This document shows positions 24,397 to 37,480 of a stretch of DNA of 64,000 nt, piece by piece. A model generated the notes under the pieces. The model had not been told where the DNA came from. It made no database searches and worked only from the letters and a program-made list of their open reading frames with translations. Source of the DNA: Haematobia irritans (Eukaryota > Arthropoda > Insecta > Diptera > Muscidae); NCBI RefSeq assembly GCF_050003625.1, contig NC_134398.1, forward strand, positions 23,288,622 to 23,352,621, in the 5' to 3' direction. The position numbers were made by a program, and so were the translations under genes. Position 1 is the stretch's first letter, and the number at the start of each line of letters is the position of its first letter.

Positions 24397-25451
24397 TAAT
24401 ATAGATCGATACGGACCAATTTTGGCAAGGTTGTTATCGGTCATGCACTAGCGAGATATATCAAATTTCAACAGGATCGGATGAATTTTGCTCCTTCAAG
24501 AGGCTCTGAAGGTCAAATCTGGGGTTCGGTTAAATGCGGGCTATATATAATTATGAACCAATATGGACCAATTTTTGCATGGTTGTTAGAGACCATATAA
24601 TAAAACCACATACTAAGTTTCAACCGGATCGAATGAATTTTGCTCCCCCGACCGGATGAAATTTCCTTCTTTTTGAGGCTCCGCAAGCCAAATCTGGGGA
24701 CCGGTTTATATAAAGGCTATATATTATTATGGACCGATGTGGACCAATTTTTGCATGGTTGTTAGAGACCATATACCAACATCATGTACCAAATTTCAGC
24801 CGGATCGGATGAAATTTCCTTCTCTTTGAGGCTCCGCAAGCCAAATCTGGGGATTGGTTTCTATGGGGGTTATATATAATTAAGGACCGATGTGGACCAA
24901 TTTTTGCACGGTTGTTAGAGACCGTATACCAACATCATGTACCAAATGTCAGCCGGATCGGATGAAATTTTCTTCTCTTTGAAGCTCCGCAATCGAAATC
25001 TGGTGATCGGTTTATATAGGGCCTATATATAATTATGGACCGATGTGGACCAATTTTTACATGGTTGTTAGAGACCATATACCAACACCATGTACCAAAT
25101 TTCAGCCGGATCGGATGAAATATGCTTCTCTTAGAGGCTCCGCTAGCCAAATCTGGGGGTCCGTTTATATGGGGGCTATACGTAAAAGTAAACCGATATG
25201 GCCCATTTGCAATACCATCTGACCTACATCAATAACAACTACTTGTGCCAAGTTTTAAGTCGATAGCTTGTTTCGTTCGGAAGTTAGCGTGATTTCAACA
25301 GACGGACGGGCGGACATGCTTAGATCGACACAGAATTTCACCACGACCCAGAATATTTGTACTTTATGGGGCCTTAGAGCAATATTTCGATGTGTTAGCA
25401 ACGGAATGACAAAGTTAATATACCCCCCATCCTATGGTGGAGGGTATAATT

Positions 25452-25680
25452 AATTATACCCTAAACCTCATAGGGGTCAGAGTATAATAACTGTGATCTG
25501 CCAAAAAATCTGCCTACCAGAAATATTGATCTAAGACCCAAAAAATATATACCGATCGACTTAGTATCACCTCCTGAGTCGATCTATCTCTTGCAGTCCG
25601 TCTGTTCATGCATTTATTGTTGGCAGGATTCCGGTAGCAATTATTAACCGATTTTGATGGAATTTGGTAAAATTTACTCG
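25452..25680 (+). mobile_element. DINE-1-like fragment, family H5
   Basis: TTATACCCTAAACCTCATAG and CAGAGTATAATAA form a terminal hairpin of H type directly abutting the preceding H1 end. TAAGACCC and GCAGTCCGTCTGTTC follow in the usual order. The 153-bp units and the GC-hairpin end are missing. Confidence 0.65.
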
Positions 25681-26308
25681 GATCCAAAGATTTTGACCTT
25701 TCCTTAAGGATTTTGGTATTGATTCCGAGCTAAAGATGCGGCTTCTTTAAAATAAAGACATTTTTTACGGACCTCCCTGGCTTTAAATCTAGGATCGATA
25801 AAATTTAAATTGGCTAGAGATCTCATTCACCGAATTTTTATTCTCTGTTTGCGATATATTAAAAAAGGTATTCATGTACAAACAAATTTCACTTTCAAAA
25901 TCCAAATTACGCCAAGTACTTCAAAGTAAAAACTGTTTTCTTAATGCTAAAAAAACTTTAAACCAAAGATGCAAATCTTTAAAATAAGTCCTAGCCTATA
26001 TTTTAAGCGTTTTTACCTTAAATTTAAAAATTCAATATGTCAGTTTAGTTAAAGACGATTTCTTTAAATTAAAAATGTTTTTCTTTATTTTAAGAAAAAT
26101 TTGCCTTACTCCAAAGATCTACAACTTCAACAGAGGGATGCAAAATTTCAAGATTTGTGTCCTAAATATAATGAAAAAAATTTTTGAAGCAAGGATTATA
26201 AACTTTCTTTTAATAAAATGTCATTATTTTAAAGAATTATGTCCTTAGCATTGCGTAAATTTCGAGTTGCATAATCTTCCATATTGGGTCAATAATTTTT
26301 TCAGTGTA
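25681..26308. mobile_element. MITE-like element ending in CACTGAAAAAA
   Basis: The right end AATTTTTTCAGTGTA pairs in style with GTACACTGAAAAAATATTG at 30366. GATTTTGGTATTGATTCCGAG near 25710 is found inverted at about 30452-30470, so a related element lies inside 29869-31100. The interior has TCTTTAAAATAAAGACAT-like motifs. The left boundary is unclear. Confidence 0.45.
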
Positions 26309-26675
26309 GGACTTACGATATTGAATTTGGAAAAAATCGGATCACATTAAGATATAGCACCTATATATTTATGTATCGCCCCTTGTGGTTTTCCACCCAA
26401 CGACTCTATTTCTGAATACTATAGCTCAAAATGCTTTTGGAAGCTTGTAAACAAAACCAAGTACAGTATGTCAAGAAAGTCTTTTGACATTGCCAAATAT
26501 TTCAAATTCTAGAAATAATTGAAATATTAAATATTTTATTAAATTTTTAATTCTGTGTACGTATGTATACTTTGCAAAATACATAATAAAATATTTTTTT
26601 AAAATTTCATTATATTTAATTTTGGAACAAAACATAATTTTTATCCCATTGTCAAAACACTTTCTTGACAAACTG
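26309..26675. other. Unassigned AT-rich DNA
   Basis: A minus-strand frame of 66 codons (26471-26671) has no recognisable motif. No repeat copy is seen elsewhere in the window. Confidence 0.35.
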
Positions 26676-27477
26676 TATGTACAGCAATAAGTTCAGCCGC
26701 CAGCCACCACCATGAATCAAATATAATAGTTTCCTTTGAAAACTCTTCGTCGTAGCGGGTTACTTGATACAGATTTTCAGGTGTGTTTGATGACACATAT
26801 TCTCCTAAGCAGATCAGTTCAACCAGTACGCTTCTCGAAGATAAATTTAAAGATTCTACCTATGAAGACTAGATCAGCTTCTGGATTTATAAGAACCAGT
26901 TTTATTTGAGTTTTAGAGGAATAAAAAACATCTCGTGTAATTGTGCAAGAAAGGGATTAAATTACGCCTTAATTTGAAATCTAAAATCTGTTGATTTTTA
27001 CCCTCATTATTCAAATTACGAGATTACGAAAAATAAAATCTGGAAATTTTACATTCAGTTTCAAGCAATTTTCATGATTAGTGCGAATTCAATACCCTCA
27101 ACTAGTGAAATCGGCCTTACCAAAAACCATCGTTTATATAAGCCAGGGATGGAAAATGCAGTACTATAGTACTTTTTTCAATACTTTTTCACCCTGGTCA
27201 ATACCGTAGTACCCCCGCGAGTGATTTAGTACATTTTGTGTAGACATTTTGTACCCGATATCAAATTTATGGTACAATATTATGAGAAAGTCTTTAACAA
27301 ACTTATTTGCTAATATTTTTTTAAAAATTTGGAAAAACAGACAAGTTCATGCGGGAAAAAAATCTCGATTTTGTAAAAGCCATAGGGGAATACACTATTT
27401 TGTTGAATTTCAATTTCGAAATTTTGTCAAAATGTTTTCTTTTGGAAAATTTATTCAAAATGTTATTTTATTTTTTG

Positions 27478-27905
27478 GACAAATTTTCTATAGAACTAAA
27501 ATTTGGACAAAATTTTCTATAGAACTAAAATTTTGACAAAATTTTCTATAGAAATAAAATTTTGCCAAATTTTATTTCTGCAGAAAATTTTGTCAAAATT
27601 TTATTTTTGTAGAAAACATTGTCAAAATTTTATTTCTATAGAAAATTTTGTCCAAATTTTATTTCTGCAGAAAATTTGGCAAAACTTTTTTGATTTCTAT
27701 AGAAAATTTTGCTAAAATTTTATTTCTATAGAAAATTTTGTCAAAATTTTAGTTCTATAGAAAATTTTGTCAACATTTTATTTCTATAGAAAATTTTGTC
27801 AAAATTTTATTTCTATTTTATAGAAAATTTTGTCAACATTTTATTTCTATAGAAAATTTTGACATAATTTTATTTCTATAGAAAATTTTGTCAAAATTTT
27901 ATTTT
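27478..27905. repeat. 29-bp array with an internal strand switch
   Basis: Up to about 27567 the unit runs in the + orientation (TTTTCTATAGAA...AAATTTTGAC). From about 27570 it continues in the opposite orientation (GTCAAAATTTTATTTC). GCCAAATTTTATTTC marks the junction. At about 27950 a GACTGTGGCAACCGTG sequence, like the end of the GTTGCCAC element, follows. Confidence 0.9.
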
Positions 27906-28430
27906 TATTTATCCACAGAAAATTTATGAAGTACGACTGTGGCAACCGTGATTACAATACTACCGTAGTCTAACTAAAAAAATATTTAAAATTGATGAGT
28001 TGACAATTAAAATTTTATTTTCTTTAAAAGTCAGTCTAAAGGAGATCTTGACAATACTCTTCCTTTGGAATTTTTGTTGAAATTTAGTGAAAAGTACTTT
28101 TTCGCTCAAAAAAGTACCTTTTTTATACTTTCTTAAAAATTGTATTTTTTATTTCTATAGAAAATGTTGTCAAAATTTTATTTTTATTTATCCACAGAAA
28201 ATTTATGAAGTACGACTGTGGCAACCGTGATTACAATACTACCGTAGTCTAACTAAAAAAATATTTAAAATTGATGAGTTGACAATTAAAATTTTATTTT
28301 CTTTAAAAGTCAGTCTAAAGGAGATCTTGACAATACTCTTCCTTTGGAATTTTTGTTGAAATTTAGTGAAAAGTACTTTTTCGCTCAAAAAAGTACCTTT
28401 TTTATACTTTCTTAAAAATTGTATTTTCCA
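27887..28430. repeat. 279-bp tandem duplication
   Basis: GAAGTACGACTGTGGCAACC starts at 27929 and again at 28208; the following 220 or so bases appear identical. The repeat boundaries fall in 29-bp unit sequence (TTTCTATAGAAAATGTTGTC at 28151), suggesting unequal recombination between 29-mers. Confidence 0.92.
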
Positions 28431-28771
28431 TCTTTGATATAAGCCCAAGGACTTAAACCGGGAGATCGGTCTATATGGGAGCTATGCCAAAAACGTTCAC
28501 CGATGCACACCAAATTCAGATCGGTCTATATAGAGACTATACCAAACCATATAACGCTGGGCTCCATTTTCGGTAGCGATAGCGCCATTATTGAAAGCTG
28601 TAGCGTAATTACAACAGACAGATGGACATGGTTATATCGTCTTAGAATTTCTCCCAGATCATGAATATATAACATATACTTTATATAGTCGGAAATCGAT
28701 ATTTCTATGGGTTACAAACGGAATGACAAACTTATTATACCCCCATCACCATTCTATGGTGGTGGGTATAA

Positions 28772-29198
28772 ATAATGAACTATCACTGGAATAAATTTGT
28801 CAGCAGTCAGACGAGCGATTTAGAAATTAGATAGCAGCTGAAATTGGTTCTAATACGTATCGGCCACACTGTATAACAATTGTTTTAATTTAGCGGCACT
28901 CATCTTGGAAATTTGCGTCTTTAAGTGAAATTCGGGCTAGGCCTATGTTAACCATTATCACCAACCCCAAACAGACCTATTATTATGAATGAATAACCTT
29001 AGTACACAATTTCCTATTGATGATGTACTTTGAATTATGGTCTAGTCCCTTGTTAATAACAGATAATTAAAGTAGTTTAGTATGATTGACTGGGTGTAAT
29101 ATTGACATATAGATGTACGTGCGTAACAATTGTCAGGAAATCTGTTCATGCAATCTTTTGTTTATATTGTGTTCTAATGAAAATATTACATGCTTGGT
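28772..29198. other. Apparently single-copy DNA, no gene seen
   Basis: The composition is a little more balanced than the surrounding repeats, but I see no coding motif or repeat match. Confidence 0.35.
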
Positions 29199-29282
29199 TT
29201 TTATACCCTCCTCCATAGGGTGGGGGGTATATAAACTTTGTCATTCAGCTTGTAACACATGGAAATATTGCTCTAAGACCCC

Positions 29283-29807
<525 letters not shown>

Positions 29808-29868
29808 TAGAAAGCAAATTTCATCCGATCAGGTTGAAATTTGGTACGAGGTGTACGTATATGGTACC

Positions 29869-31100
29869 CAGCGTTGCCAATTTAGCTTTTTTCCCGCTAG
29901 ATTTGGCTTTTTTTGAAGACGTTTAGCGGGAAAAAAATGCATTTAGCTTTTAGCTTTTTTTCTGGCTTTTTTTCATGACCCTTTTAGCTTTTTTTGGCTT
30001 ATTTTATTTTCGACATGTTCCTATTGAAATGTGGATAAAACTTCGTTTTTATCTAAGTCTTGCTGCCAGAATAAGGGTTTCCACATATTTCAAAGCTCAA
30101 TTGAAGCCTTAATAATTATTCCAGCCATTATGCGGGCATTTTTGCAGCAAATACACCTTGTTGTAAAGTTTTTTCCTCGTATTCATAAAAGTTATCGTAA
30201 ACTTTAAATCTACTATTACCATACAAATTCCTTATATAAACTGTCAGTAAATTATTAGGAATAGTAGCATTTGACTCGTTTATCCTTTTTATGTTATTAT
30301 AATACGTATTCTAAAGTTATTATGATATTACTAAATTAAAAAAATAGATGTCAATTGCTTTGTACACTGAAAAAATATTGTCGTTAGCACGTTTTTAAAG
30401 CACTGTGATAGCTCATGCAGAAAAATCTGAAAAAACGAATAAATTAAAATTTGACTCGGAATCAATACCAAAATCATTAGTGTACAAAATCTTTGGAACC
30501 GAACATAGAAATAATTAAGGAAATAAAGTTTTGAATGTGGTATTATTTTTTAACATCAAAAAAAATGCAATCTAAAACAAATCTGCTATTTATTCATGGA
30601 ATGGATTTACATTTACGAAAATTGGACAACAATAGATTTGTATGGGAAATTTTCGAATAACGAATTTATCATTAATTCAGTTAAAACGAAATATATTGAT
30701 ATTTTCTAATGCAGCTCTATGTGATATTGGACTTGTTGATGATTAACCAGCTGATAATTGCAAGTTTACGGGGAAAAAAGTTTTTACTAGGAAATATAAA
30801 TGAAGGACTTCCAGTAAAAATTTGTGATTGTCAAAATGTATCGAGTACGCAAACAGAGCTAATATGACTTAGATTTTCTTACAGTCTCACAGAAATGGAA
30901 AAAAAATTAACACAATTAAAACAACATGCATTTTAAGTGAAATAAAGCCTTTAAGTTTGTTAAATTTCAATCAAAAATGTGACTTTTGATACAAAAAAAT
31001 TTAGCTTTTTTTCTAGCTATTTTTAACATTTTTTAGCTTTTTTTGGCTAGTTTTTTGTACAAATCTAGCGGTTTTTGGTGAAACAATTCTGGCAACGCTG
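29869..31100. mobile_element. hAT-like non-autonomous element (CAGCGTTGCCA ends)
   Basis: Perfect 11-bp terminal inverted repeats CAGCGTTGCCA and TGGCAACGCTG are flanked by ATGGTACC (29861-29868) and ATGGTATC (31101-31108), an 8-bp target duplication with one change. The interrupted H1 unit normally reads TATGGTATCTAACAACC, so the empty site is known. Subterminal regions are rich in TTTAGCTTTTTTTGGCT in both orientations. The 1232-bp interior holds no transposase frame and may contain a related CACTGAAAAAA MITE at about 30366. Confidence 0.92.
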
Positions 31101-31757
31101 ATGGTATCTAACAACCATACAAAAATTGGTCCCTATCAGTCCATAATTATATATAGCCCCCATATAAACCGATCCCCAGACTTGACCTCCGGAGTCTCTT
31201 GGAGGACAAAAATTTATCCGATCCGGTTGAAATTTGGTACGTGGTGTTGGTATATGGTCTCTAACAATCATGCACAAATTGGTCCATATCGGTTCATAAT
31301 TATATAGTCCCCATATAAATCCGTCCACAGATTTGACCTCCGGAACCTCTTAGAGGAGCAAAATATGTTAGTATATGGTCTCTAACAACCATGCAAAAAT
31401 TAGTTCCTATCGGTGCATAATTATATATAGCCCCCATATAAATCGATCACCAGATTTGACCTCCGGAGCCTTTTGGAGGAGAAAAATTTATCCGATCCGG
31501 TTGAAATTCGGTACGTAATTTTAGTATATGGTCTCTAGCAATCATGCAAAAATTGGTCAATATCGGTCCATAATTATATATAGCCCCCATATAACCCAAT
31601 CCCCAGATTTGAACTCCAGAGCCTTTTGGAGGAGAAAAATTTATCCGATCCGGTTAAAATTTGGTACGTGGTGTTCGTGTATGATCTCTAACAACCATGC
31701 AAAAATTGGTCCTTATCGTTGCATAATTATATATAGCCGCCATATAAACCGAAACAA

Positions 31758-32033
<276 letters not shown>

Positions 32034-32452
32034 TGTTGTCAAAATTTTATTTCTATAGAAAATGTTGTCAAAATTTTATTTCTATAGAAAATTTTGTCAA
32101 AATTTTATTTCTATAGAAAATTTTGTCAAAATTTTATTTCTATAGAAAATTTTGTCAAAATTTTATTTCTATAGAAAATTGTGTCAAAATTTTATTTCTG
32201 TAGAAAATTTTGTCAAAATTTTGTATCTATAGAAAATATTGTTAAAATTTTATTTCTATAGAAAATTTCGTCAAAATTTTATTTCTATAGAAAATTTTGT
32301 CAACATTTTATTTCAATAGGAACCCTACATGGGTTGCGGTAACACTTACATATTCGATTATGGATGACAGTCTTTAGTAGAAGTTTCTATGCAATCCATG
32401 GTGGAGGGTACATAAGATTCGGCTGGCCGAACTTACGTCCCTATATACTTGT

Positions 32453-33056
32453 CCATTACTACAAATGATTGGGTTCGAGTTACACGGGGTAAATATTTTG
32501 GCGAAATAAATTAATTTTCTTTAATTTCAAAATTGTGTAAGAGAAGATTATTTTGAGAGTACTATCGAAAATTTGTTTTAGACCAGATTTTGACAAAGAC
32601 ATAATTTAAATGATTAATAATGTCAATCAGAAATTTGTTAACAATTCAGTTACAATATAAATTGTGGACTTTGGTTTGAATTTTAAAAATGTGTAAATAT
32701 GTTATCATGAAACTATTGCAGCTGGGGTATGGCGGCAATCAGCTGATTCAAATGTAAAAATATACAAAAAGAGGGTTGCCATATATTAGTATTTTTATAC
32801 ATAATATATTTTAATAAACGTCCCTAGTGTAATAAAATGTATAATAAAATAAATTAATTTTTTTATAATGTTTTAAATGTATCTATTAAAAATTTTTAAA
32901 AAAATAACATGGAAAATTATCCACATGAAGACTAAAATAAAAAAAAAAAATAAAATTTCGCTCTTGAAACATGTTTGAGGTGATCATTTTTTTGAAACAC
33001 TGCACCTAAAAATTAAAATTGGAATAGTGTTAAAATGAGATTTAGGTACACCACCT
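32453..33056. other. Unassigned AT-rich DNA
   Basis: GCTCTTGAAACATGTTTGAG at 32958 is shared with 16625. Otherwise no repeats or genes are recognised. Confidence 0.35.
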
Positions 33057-33150
33057 GGAGTCGACTCCGGAGTCGGAGTCGAGGCTAATAAGAAATGCTG
33101 GAGTCGGAGTCGGAGTCGAGCAAAATTGTCTCGACTCCACAGCCCTGGTT
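33057..33150. repeat. GGAGTC hexamer-rich hAT-like terminus
   Basis: Several copies of GGAGTCGGAGTC lie next to TCGACTCCACAGCCCTGG. Read in reverse, CCAGGGCTGTGGAGTCGAGA has the look of a hAT end of the CAGGGCTGT type. The other end is not seen. Confidence 0.5.
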
Positions 33151-33174
33151 TGAACAATACAAACAATCCTGAAA

Positions 33175-33245
33175 ATATATATGCTTGAAGCAAAATGTGT
33201 TTGGGGTAACATATACCCGATTTGTTTTTTTGAGGGTGTGCAAAG
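33175..33245 (+). mobile_element. Right-end fragment of the AACATAT/ATGTTTGG MITE
   Basis: ATATGCTTGAAGCAAAATGT and GTTTGGGGTAACATATACCC match 21221-21265, and GAGGGTGTGCAAAG corresponds to the terminal GTGAGCGTGCAAAT there. Confidence 0.65.
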
Positions 33246-33285
33246 ACAAAAAAATTGTTAAAAGCTGGCAACAATTTGAAATTAT

Positions 33286-33375
33286 TGATAAGCTGGTATC
33301 AACCATTTTGTGTACAAAGTGGTGAAGGGTATTATATAGTCGGCCCGCCCGAGTTTAGCCTTTCCTTACTTGTTT
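33286..33375 (+). mobile_element. H2 terminal fragment
   Basis: GTACAAAGTGGTGAAGGGTA is followed by TATAGTCGGCCCGCCCGAG and TTTCCTTACTTGTT. Only the GC-hairpin end survives. Confidence 0.8.
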
Positions 33376-33460
33376 ATTTTATTTTTTTTTTGCATTTTTC
33401 TGTGAGCAGTACTTACAATAACAAAAAAAAATTCCCAATTTTAGATGAATTTCTTTCTCT

Positions 33461-34554
33461 TTTTATACCCTGCGCCACACTGTGGAACAGGGTATTATAA
33501 GTTAGTGCATATCTTTGCAACACCCAGAAGGAAATGAGATAGACACCTGGTGTCTTTGGCAATAATGCTCAGGGTGGGTCCCTGAGTCGATATAACCATG
33601 TCCGTCTGTCCGTCCGTCCGTCCCTCCGTCCGTCCGTCTGTCTGTGAACACATTTTTGTGATCAAAGTCTAGGTCGCAATTTAACTCCAATCGCCTTCAA
33701 ATTTGGCACATGTTCCTAATTTGGGTCAAAATAGAACCCTATTGATTTTGGAAGAAATCGGTTCACAGTTAGATATAGCTTCCATATATATCTTTCGCCC
33801 GATATGCACTAATATGGACCCAGCAGCCAGAGTTTTATACCGATTTGCTTGAAATTTTGTACAAACATAACACTTAGTCGTATAGTCAATTGTGCAAAAT
33901 TTGATTGAAATCGGTTCAGATTTAGATATAGCTCCCATATATATCTTTCGCCCGATATGGACTTATATGGCCCCAGAAGCCAGATATTTGGCCGAATTTG
34001 GTTGAAATTTTGCACTAGGAGTACAATTAGTGATATAGTCAAGTGTGCAAAATTTGATTGAAATCGGTTCAGATTTAGATAAAGCTCCCATATATATGTT
34101 TTTCTGATTTCGACAAAAATGGTCAAAATACCAACATTTTCCTTGTTAAATCGCCACTGCTTAGTCGAAAATTTGTAAAAATGACTCTAATTTTCCTAAA
34201 CTTCTAATACATATATATCGAGCGATAAATCATAAATAAACTTTTGCGAAGTTTCCTTAAAATTGCTTTAGATTTAAATGTTTCCCGTATTTATACCCTG
34301 CGCCACACTGTGGAACAGGGTATAATAAAGTTGTGTTCCACCCAAGTGCATTAACCGACTTAAATTTTGAGTCTATAGATTTTGTAGAAGTCTATCAAAT
34401 TCTGTCAAGATCGAGTGATATTTAAATGTATGTATTTGGGACAAACCTTTATATAGCCGGATGTGATATGGTGTCGAAATTTTAGATCTACAAAGTGGTG
34501 CAGGGTATAATATAGTCGGCCCGCCCGACTTTAGACTTTCCTTACTTGTTTTTT
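33461..34554 (+). mobile_element. DINE-1-like element, family H2, with duplicated 5' hairpin
   Basis: It starts TATACCCTGCGCCACACTGT, carries an extended GTCCGTCCGTCC tract (33600-33645), two to three 153-bp-type units, and ends AGTCGGCCCGCCCGACT plus CTTACTTGTT. The 37-bp start hairpin recurs almost unchanged at 34292-34328, near the other end. Confidence 0.88.
34292..34328 (+). repeat. Second copy of the H2 start hairpin
   Basis: TATACCCTGCGCCACACTGT and the following GGAACAGGGTATAATAA repeat the element start at 33464-33500. In other H2 copies this position reads TTTTTTTACTAACATTGTG (38552). Confidence 0.9.
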
Positions 34555-34790
34555 ACTAACATACTGTACCATCCCGGGGCATTAGCCGACTTAAATTTTA
34601 AGTCTATAGATTATAAATTTTGTTCAGATGAAGTCAGATTTAAATGTATGTTTTTTGGTACAAAAACCTTTGTATATAGCACCCAATACATTTGACGGAT
34701 TTGATATAGTATCGAAAATGTGGATTTACAAAGTGGTGCAGGGTATAATATAGTTGGCCCCGCCCGACTTTAGACTTTCCTTACTTGTTT
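34555..34790 (+). mobile_element. H2 3' fragment, second copy in tandem
   Basis: GCATTAGCCGACTTAAATTT, then GTGGTGCAGGGTATAATATA, GCCCCGCCCGACT and CTTACTTGTT. It follows directly on the preceding element and is more diverged than it. Confidence 0.82.
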
Positions 34791-35324
34791 TATTATGTTT
34801 TTTTACGCTCTTTTTTGGGTCCTTAAAAAATTTTCAATAAAATTTGGTTATGATATATTTTTCTTCTTTGTTGGTTAACTCAAACCATATGCATATCATA
34901 TTTCAATAATTATATCATAATATTTCTGCATTATGTCAGACTAATAAGGTCTTTCCAATTTTTAATTTCTAATCACTTTTATTTTCATGATAAATCGTCT
35001 ATTGCTTACGGGTGGTATAGCCACTTAGATAATCCTTGAATATAAATTCAATTGAAGAAATTCCCAATAAGTAGAAGGTTTGATTTGAGTATTCCTTTTA
35101 TAATCATAAATTTTCAGCAGTACCTATGACTTCATGGACAAACGCAAAAATAAATAAATAAGATTAGTTAAGATAAGATGACTATTGGCAGTCCGTAGTC
35201 ATACCATTTGTTTTTGGGTGGGGAAGAAAATAAAAATAAAGAAAAATATTGTAGTGCATTTAAAATCATTAAACTTAAATATTTTCCAATAAATATTTTA
35301 AATTATTTCAATTTCTAAAGAAAC
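34791..35324. other. Unassigned AT-rich DNA
   Basis: No gene, repeat copy or RNA structure is recognised. Confidence 0.35.
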
Positions 35325-37480
35325 AAAATTGATAAAATTTTCTATAAAAATAAAATTTTGACAAAATTTTCTATAGAAATAAAATTTGGACAAAAATTTC
35401 TATAGAAATAAAATTTTGACAAATTTTTCTATAGAAATATAATTTTGACAAAATTTTCTATGGAAAAATTGTTGACAAAATTTTCTATAGAAATAACATG
35501 TTGACAAAATTTTGGAAAAATTTTCTATAGAAATAAAATTTTGACAAAATTTTCTATAGAAATAAAATTTTGATAAAATTTTTTATAGAAATAAAATTTT
35601 GACAAAATTTTCTATAGAAATAAAATTTTGACAAAATTTTCTATAGAAATAAAATTTTGACAAAATTTTCTATAGAAATAAAATGTTGACAAAACTTTCT
35701 ATAGAAATAAAATTTTCACAAAAATTTCTAAAGAAATAACAAAAATTTCTATAAAAATAAAATTTTGATAAAACTTTCTATAGAAATAAGATTTTGCCAA
35801 AATTTTCTATAGAAATAAGATTTTGCCAAAATTTTCTATAGAAATAAAATTTTGACAAAATTTTCTATAGAAATAAAATTTTCACCAAATTTTCTATAGA
35901 AATAAAATTTTCACCAAATTTTCTATAGAAATAAAATTTTCACAAAATTTTCTATAGAAATAAAATTTTGACATAATTTTCTATAGAAATAAAATTTTGA
36001 CAAAATTTGTTATAGAAATAAAATTTCTGACAAAGTTTTTGACAAATTTTTTTTAAATAAATAAAGTTTTGACAAAAATTTCTATAAAAATACCATTTTG
36101 ACAAAGTTTTTTCTGGATACATACAATTTGGACAAAATTTTCTATAGAAATAAAATTTTGATAAAATTTTTTCTAGAGATATACAATTTTAATAAAATTT
36201 TTTCTAGAGATATAAAATTTGGACAAAACTTTCCTTATAAAAAAATAAAATAATAATAAAAAAATAATAAAATAAATTTAGAGAAAACTTTCTATAGAAA
36301 TAAAATTATGAGAAAATTTTTATAGAAATAAAATTTTGACAAAATTTTGTATAGAAATAAAATTTTGACAGTATTTTTTCTAGAGATATACAATTTTGAC
36401 AAATTTTTTTCTAAAGATATAAAATTTTGAGAAAATTTTCTATAGAAATAAAATTTGGAGAAAATTTTTATAGAAATAACATTTTGAGAAAATTTTTGTA
36501 GAATTAAAATTTTGGGAAAATTTTATAGAAATAAAATTTGGAGAAAATTTTTATAGAAATAAAATTTTGAGAAATTTTTATAGAATTAAAATTTTGGGAA
36601 AATTTTTAGAGAAATAAAATTTTGAGAAATTTTTATAGAATTAAAATTTTGGAAAAATTTTGTAGAAATAAAATTTTATATAGAAACAAAATTTTGAGAA
36701 AATTTATATAGAAATAAAATGTTAATAAAATTTTCTATAGAAATAAAATTTTCACAAAATTTTCTATAGAAGTAAAACTTTCACAAAAATTTCTATAGAA
36801 ATAACAATTTGACAAAGTTTTTTATAGAGATATACAATTTTAATAAAATTCTGTCTAGAGATATAAAATTTGGACAAAACTTTCCTTAGAAATAAAATTT
36901 TGACAAAGAAATAACATTTTGAGAAAAATTTCTATAGAAATAAAAGTATGAGAAAATTTTTATAGAAATAAAATTTTGAGAAAATTTTGTATAGAAATAA
37001 AATTTTGACAAAATTTTTTCTAGAGATATAAAATTTTGAGAATTTTTTTTCTAAAGATATAAAATTTTGAGAAAATTTTCTATTGAAATAAAATTTTGAG
37101 AATTTTTTTATAGAAATAAAATTGTGAGAAAATTTTTATAGAAATAAAATTTTATTTAGTAACAAAATTTTGAGAAAATTTTCTATAGAAATAAAATGTT
37201 GACAAAACATTATATACAAATAAAAAATTGACAACTTTCCTATAGAACTGAAATTTTGACAAAATTTCGTATAGGAATGAAATTTTGAAAAAATTTCCTA
37301 TAGAACAAAATTTTGACAAAATTTTCTATAGAAAAAAATTTTTCTATAGAAATAAAGTTTTGACAAAATTTTCAATAGAAATAAAACTTGACAAATTTTT
37401 TTAATAAAATTTTGACAACATGTTCTATGGGAAGAAAAAATTGTCTGTATAAGTAAAATGTTGACAACATTTTTTATAGA
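35325..37480 (+). repeat. 29-bp tandem repeat array
   Basis: About 75 units. The first half is close to consensus. The second half contains variants with shortened AAATTTTTATAGAAAT units and TTTTTTCTAGAGATATAC subtypes that recur in blocks (about 36110-36210, 36370-36430, 36820-36880, 37010-37070), hinting at segmental amplification. Confidence 0.95.

Larger units (their letters stand above)
22510..25449 (-). mobile_element. DINE-1-like element, family H1, with nested hAT-like and mariner
   Basis: It starts AACAAGTATATACAGCCATA with the TTCGGCCAGGCCGAA hairpin and CCTCCACCATGG, and ends with the GACGGACGGGCGGAC tract and GGAGGGTATAAT. Nested inside are a hAT-like/29-bp cassette (22860-23098) and a mariner inserted at TA (23136-24396). 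About five 153-bp units follow the mariner. Confidence 0.9.
27144..28436. mobile_element. hAT-like non-autonomous element with 8-bp target duplication
   Basis: The ends CAGGGATGGAAAA and (reverse-complemented) CAAAGATGGAAAA are 13-bp terminal inverted repeats with two mismatches. They are flanked by identical octamers ATATAAGC at 27136-27143 and 28437-28444, the hAT signature. The 1293-bp interior contains AGTACTATAGTACTTTT-type subterminal sequence, a 29-bp repeat block and a 279-bp tandem duplication. No transposase is visible. Confidence 0.88.
26676..28771 (-). mobile_element. DINE-1-like element, family H4, split by a hAT
   Basis: The left end GTACAGCAATAAGTTCAGCC, with CCACCACCATGAATC, is a decayed version of the H-type GC-hairpin end. 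The right end (28445-28771) has two degenerate units with ATCGGTCTATATGGGAGC, an ACAGACAGATGGACATG remnant of the GTCC tract, and the TATACCCCCATCACC...GGTGGTGGGTATAA hairpin. The hAT-like element at 27144-28436 is inserted within it. Confidence 0.65.
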
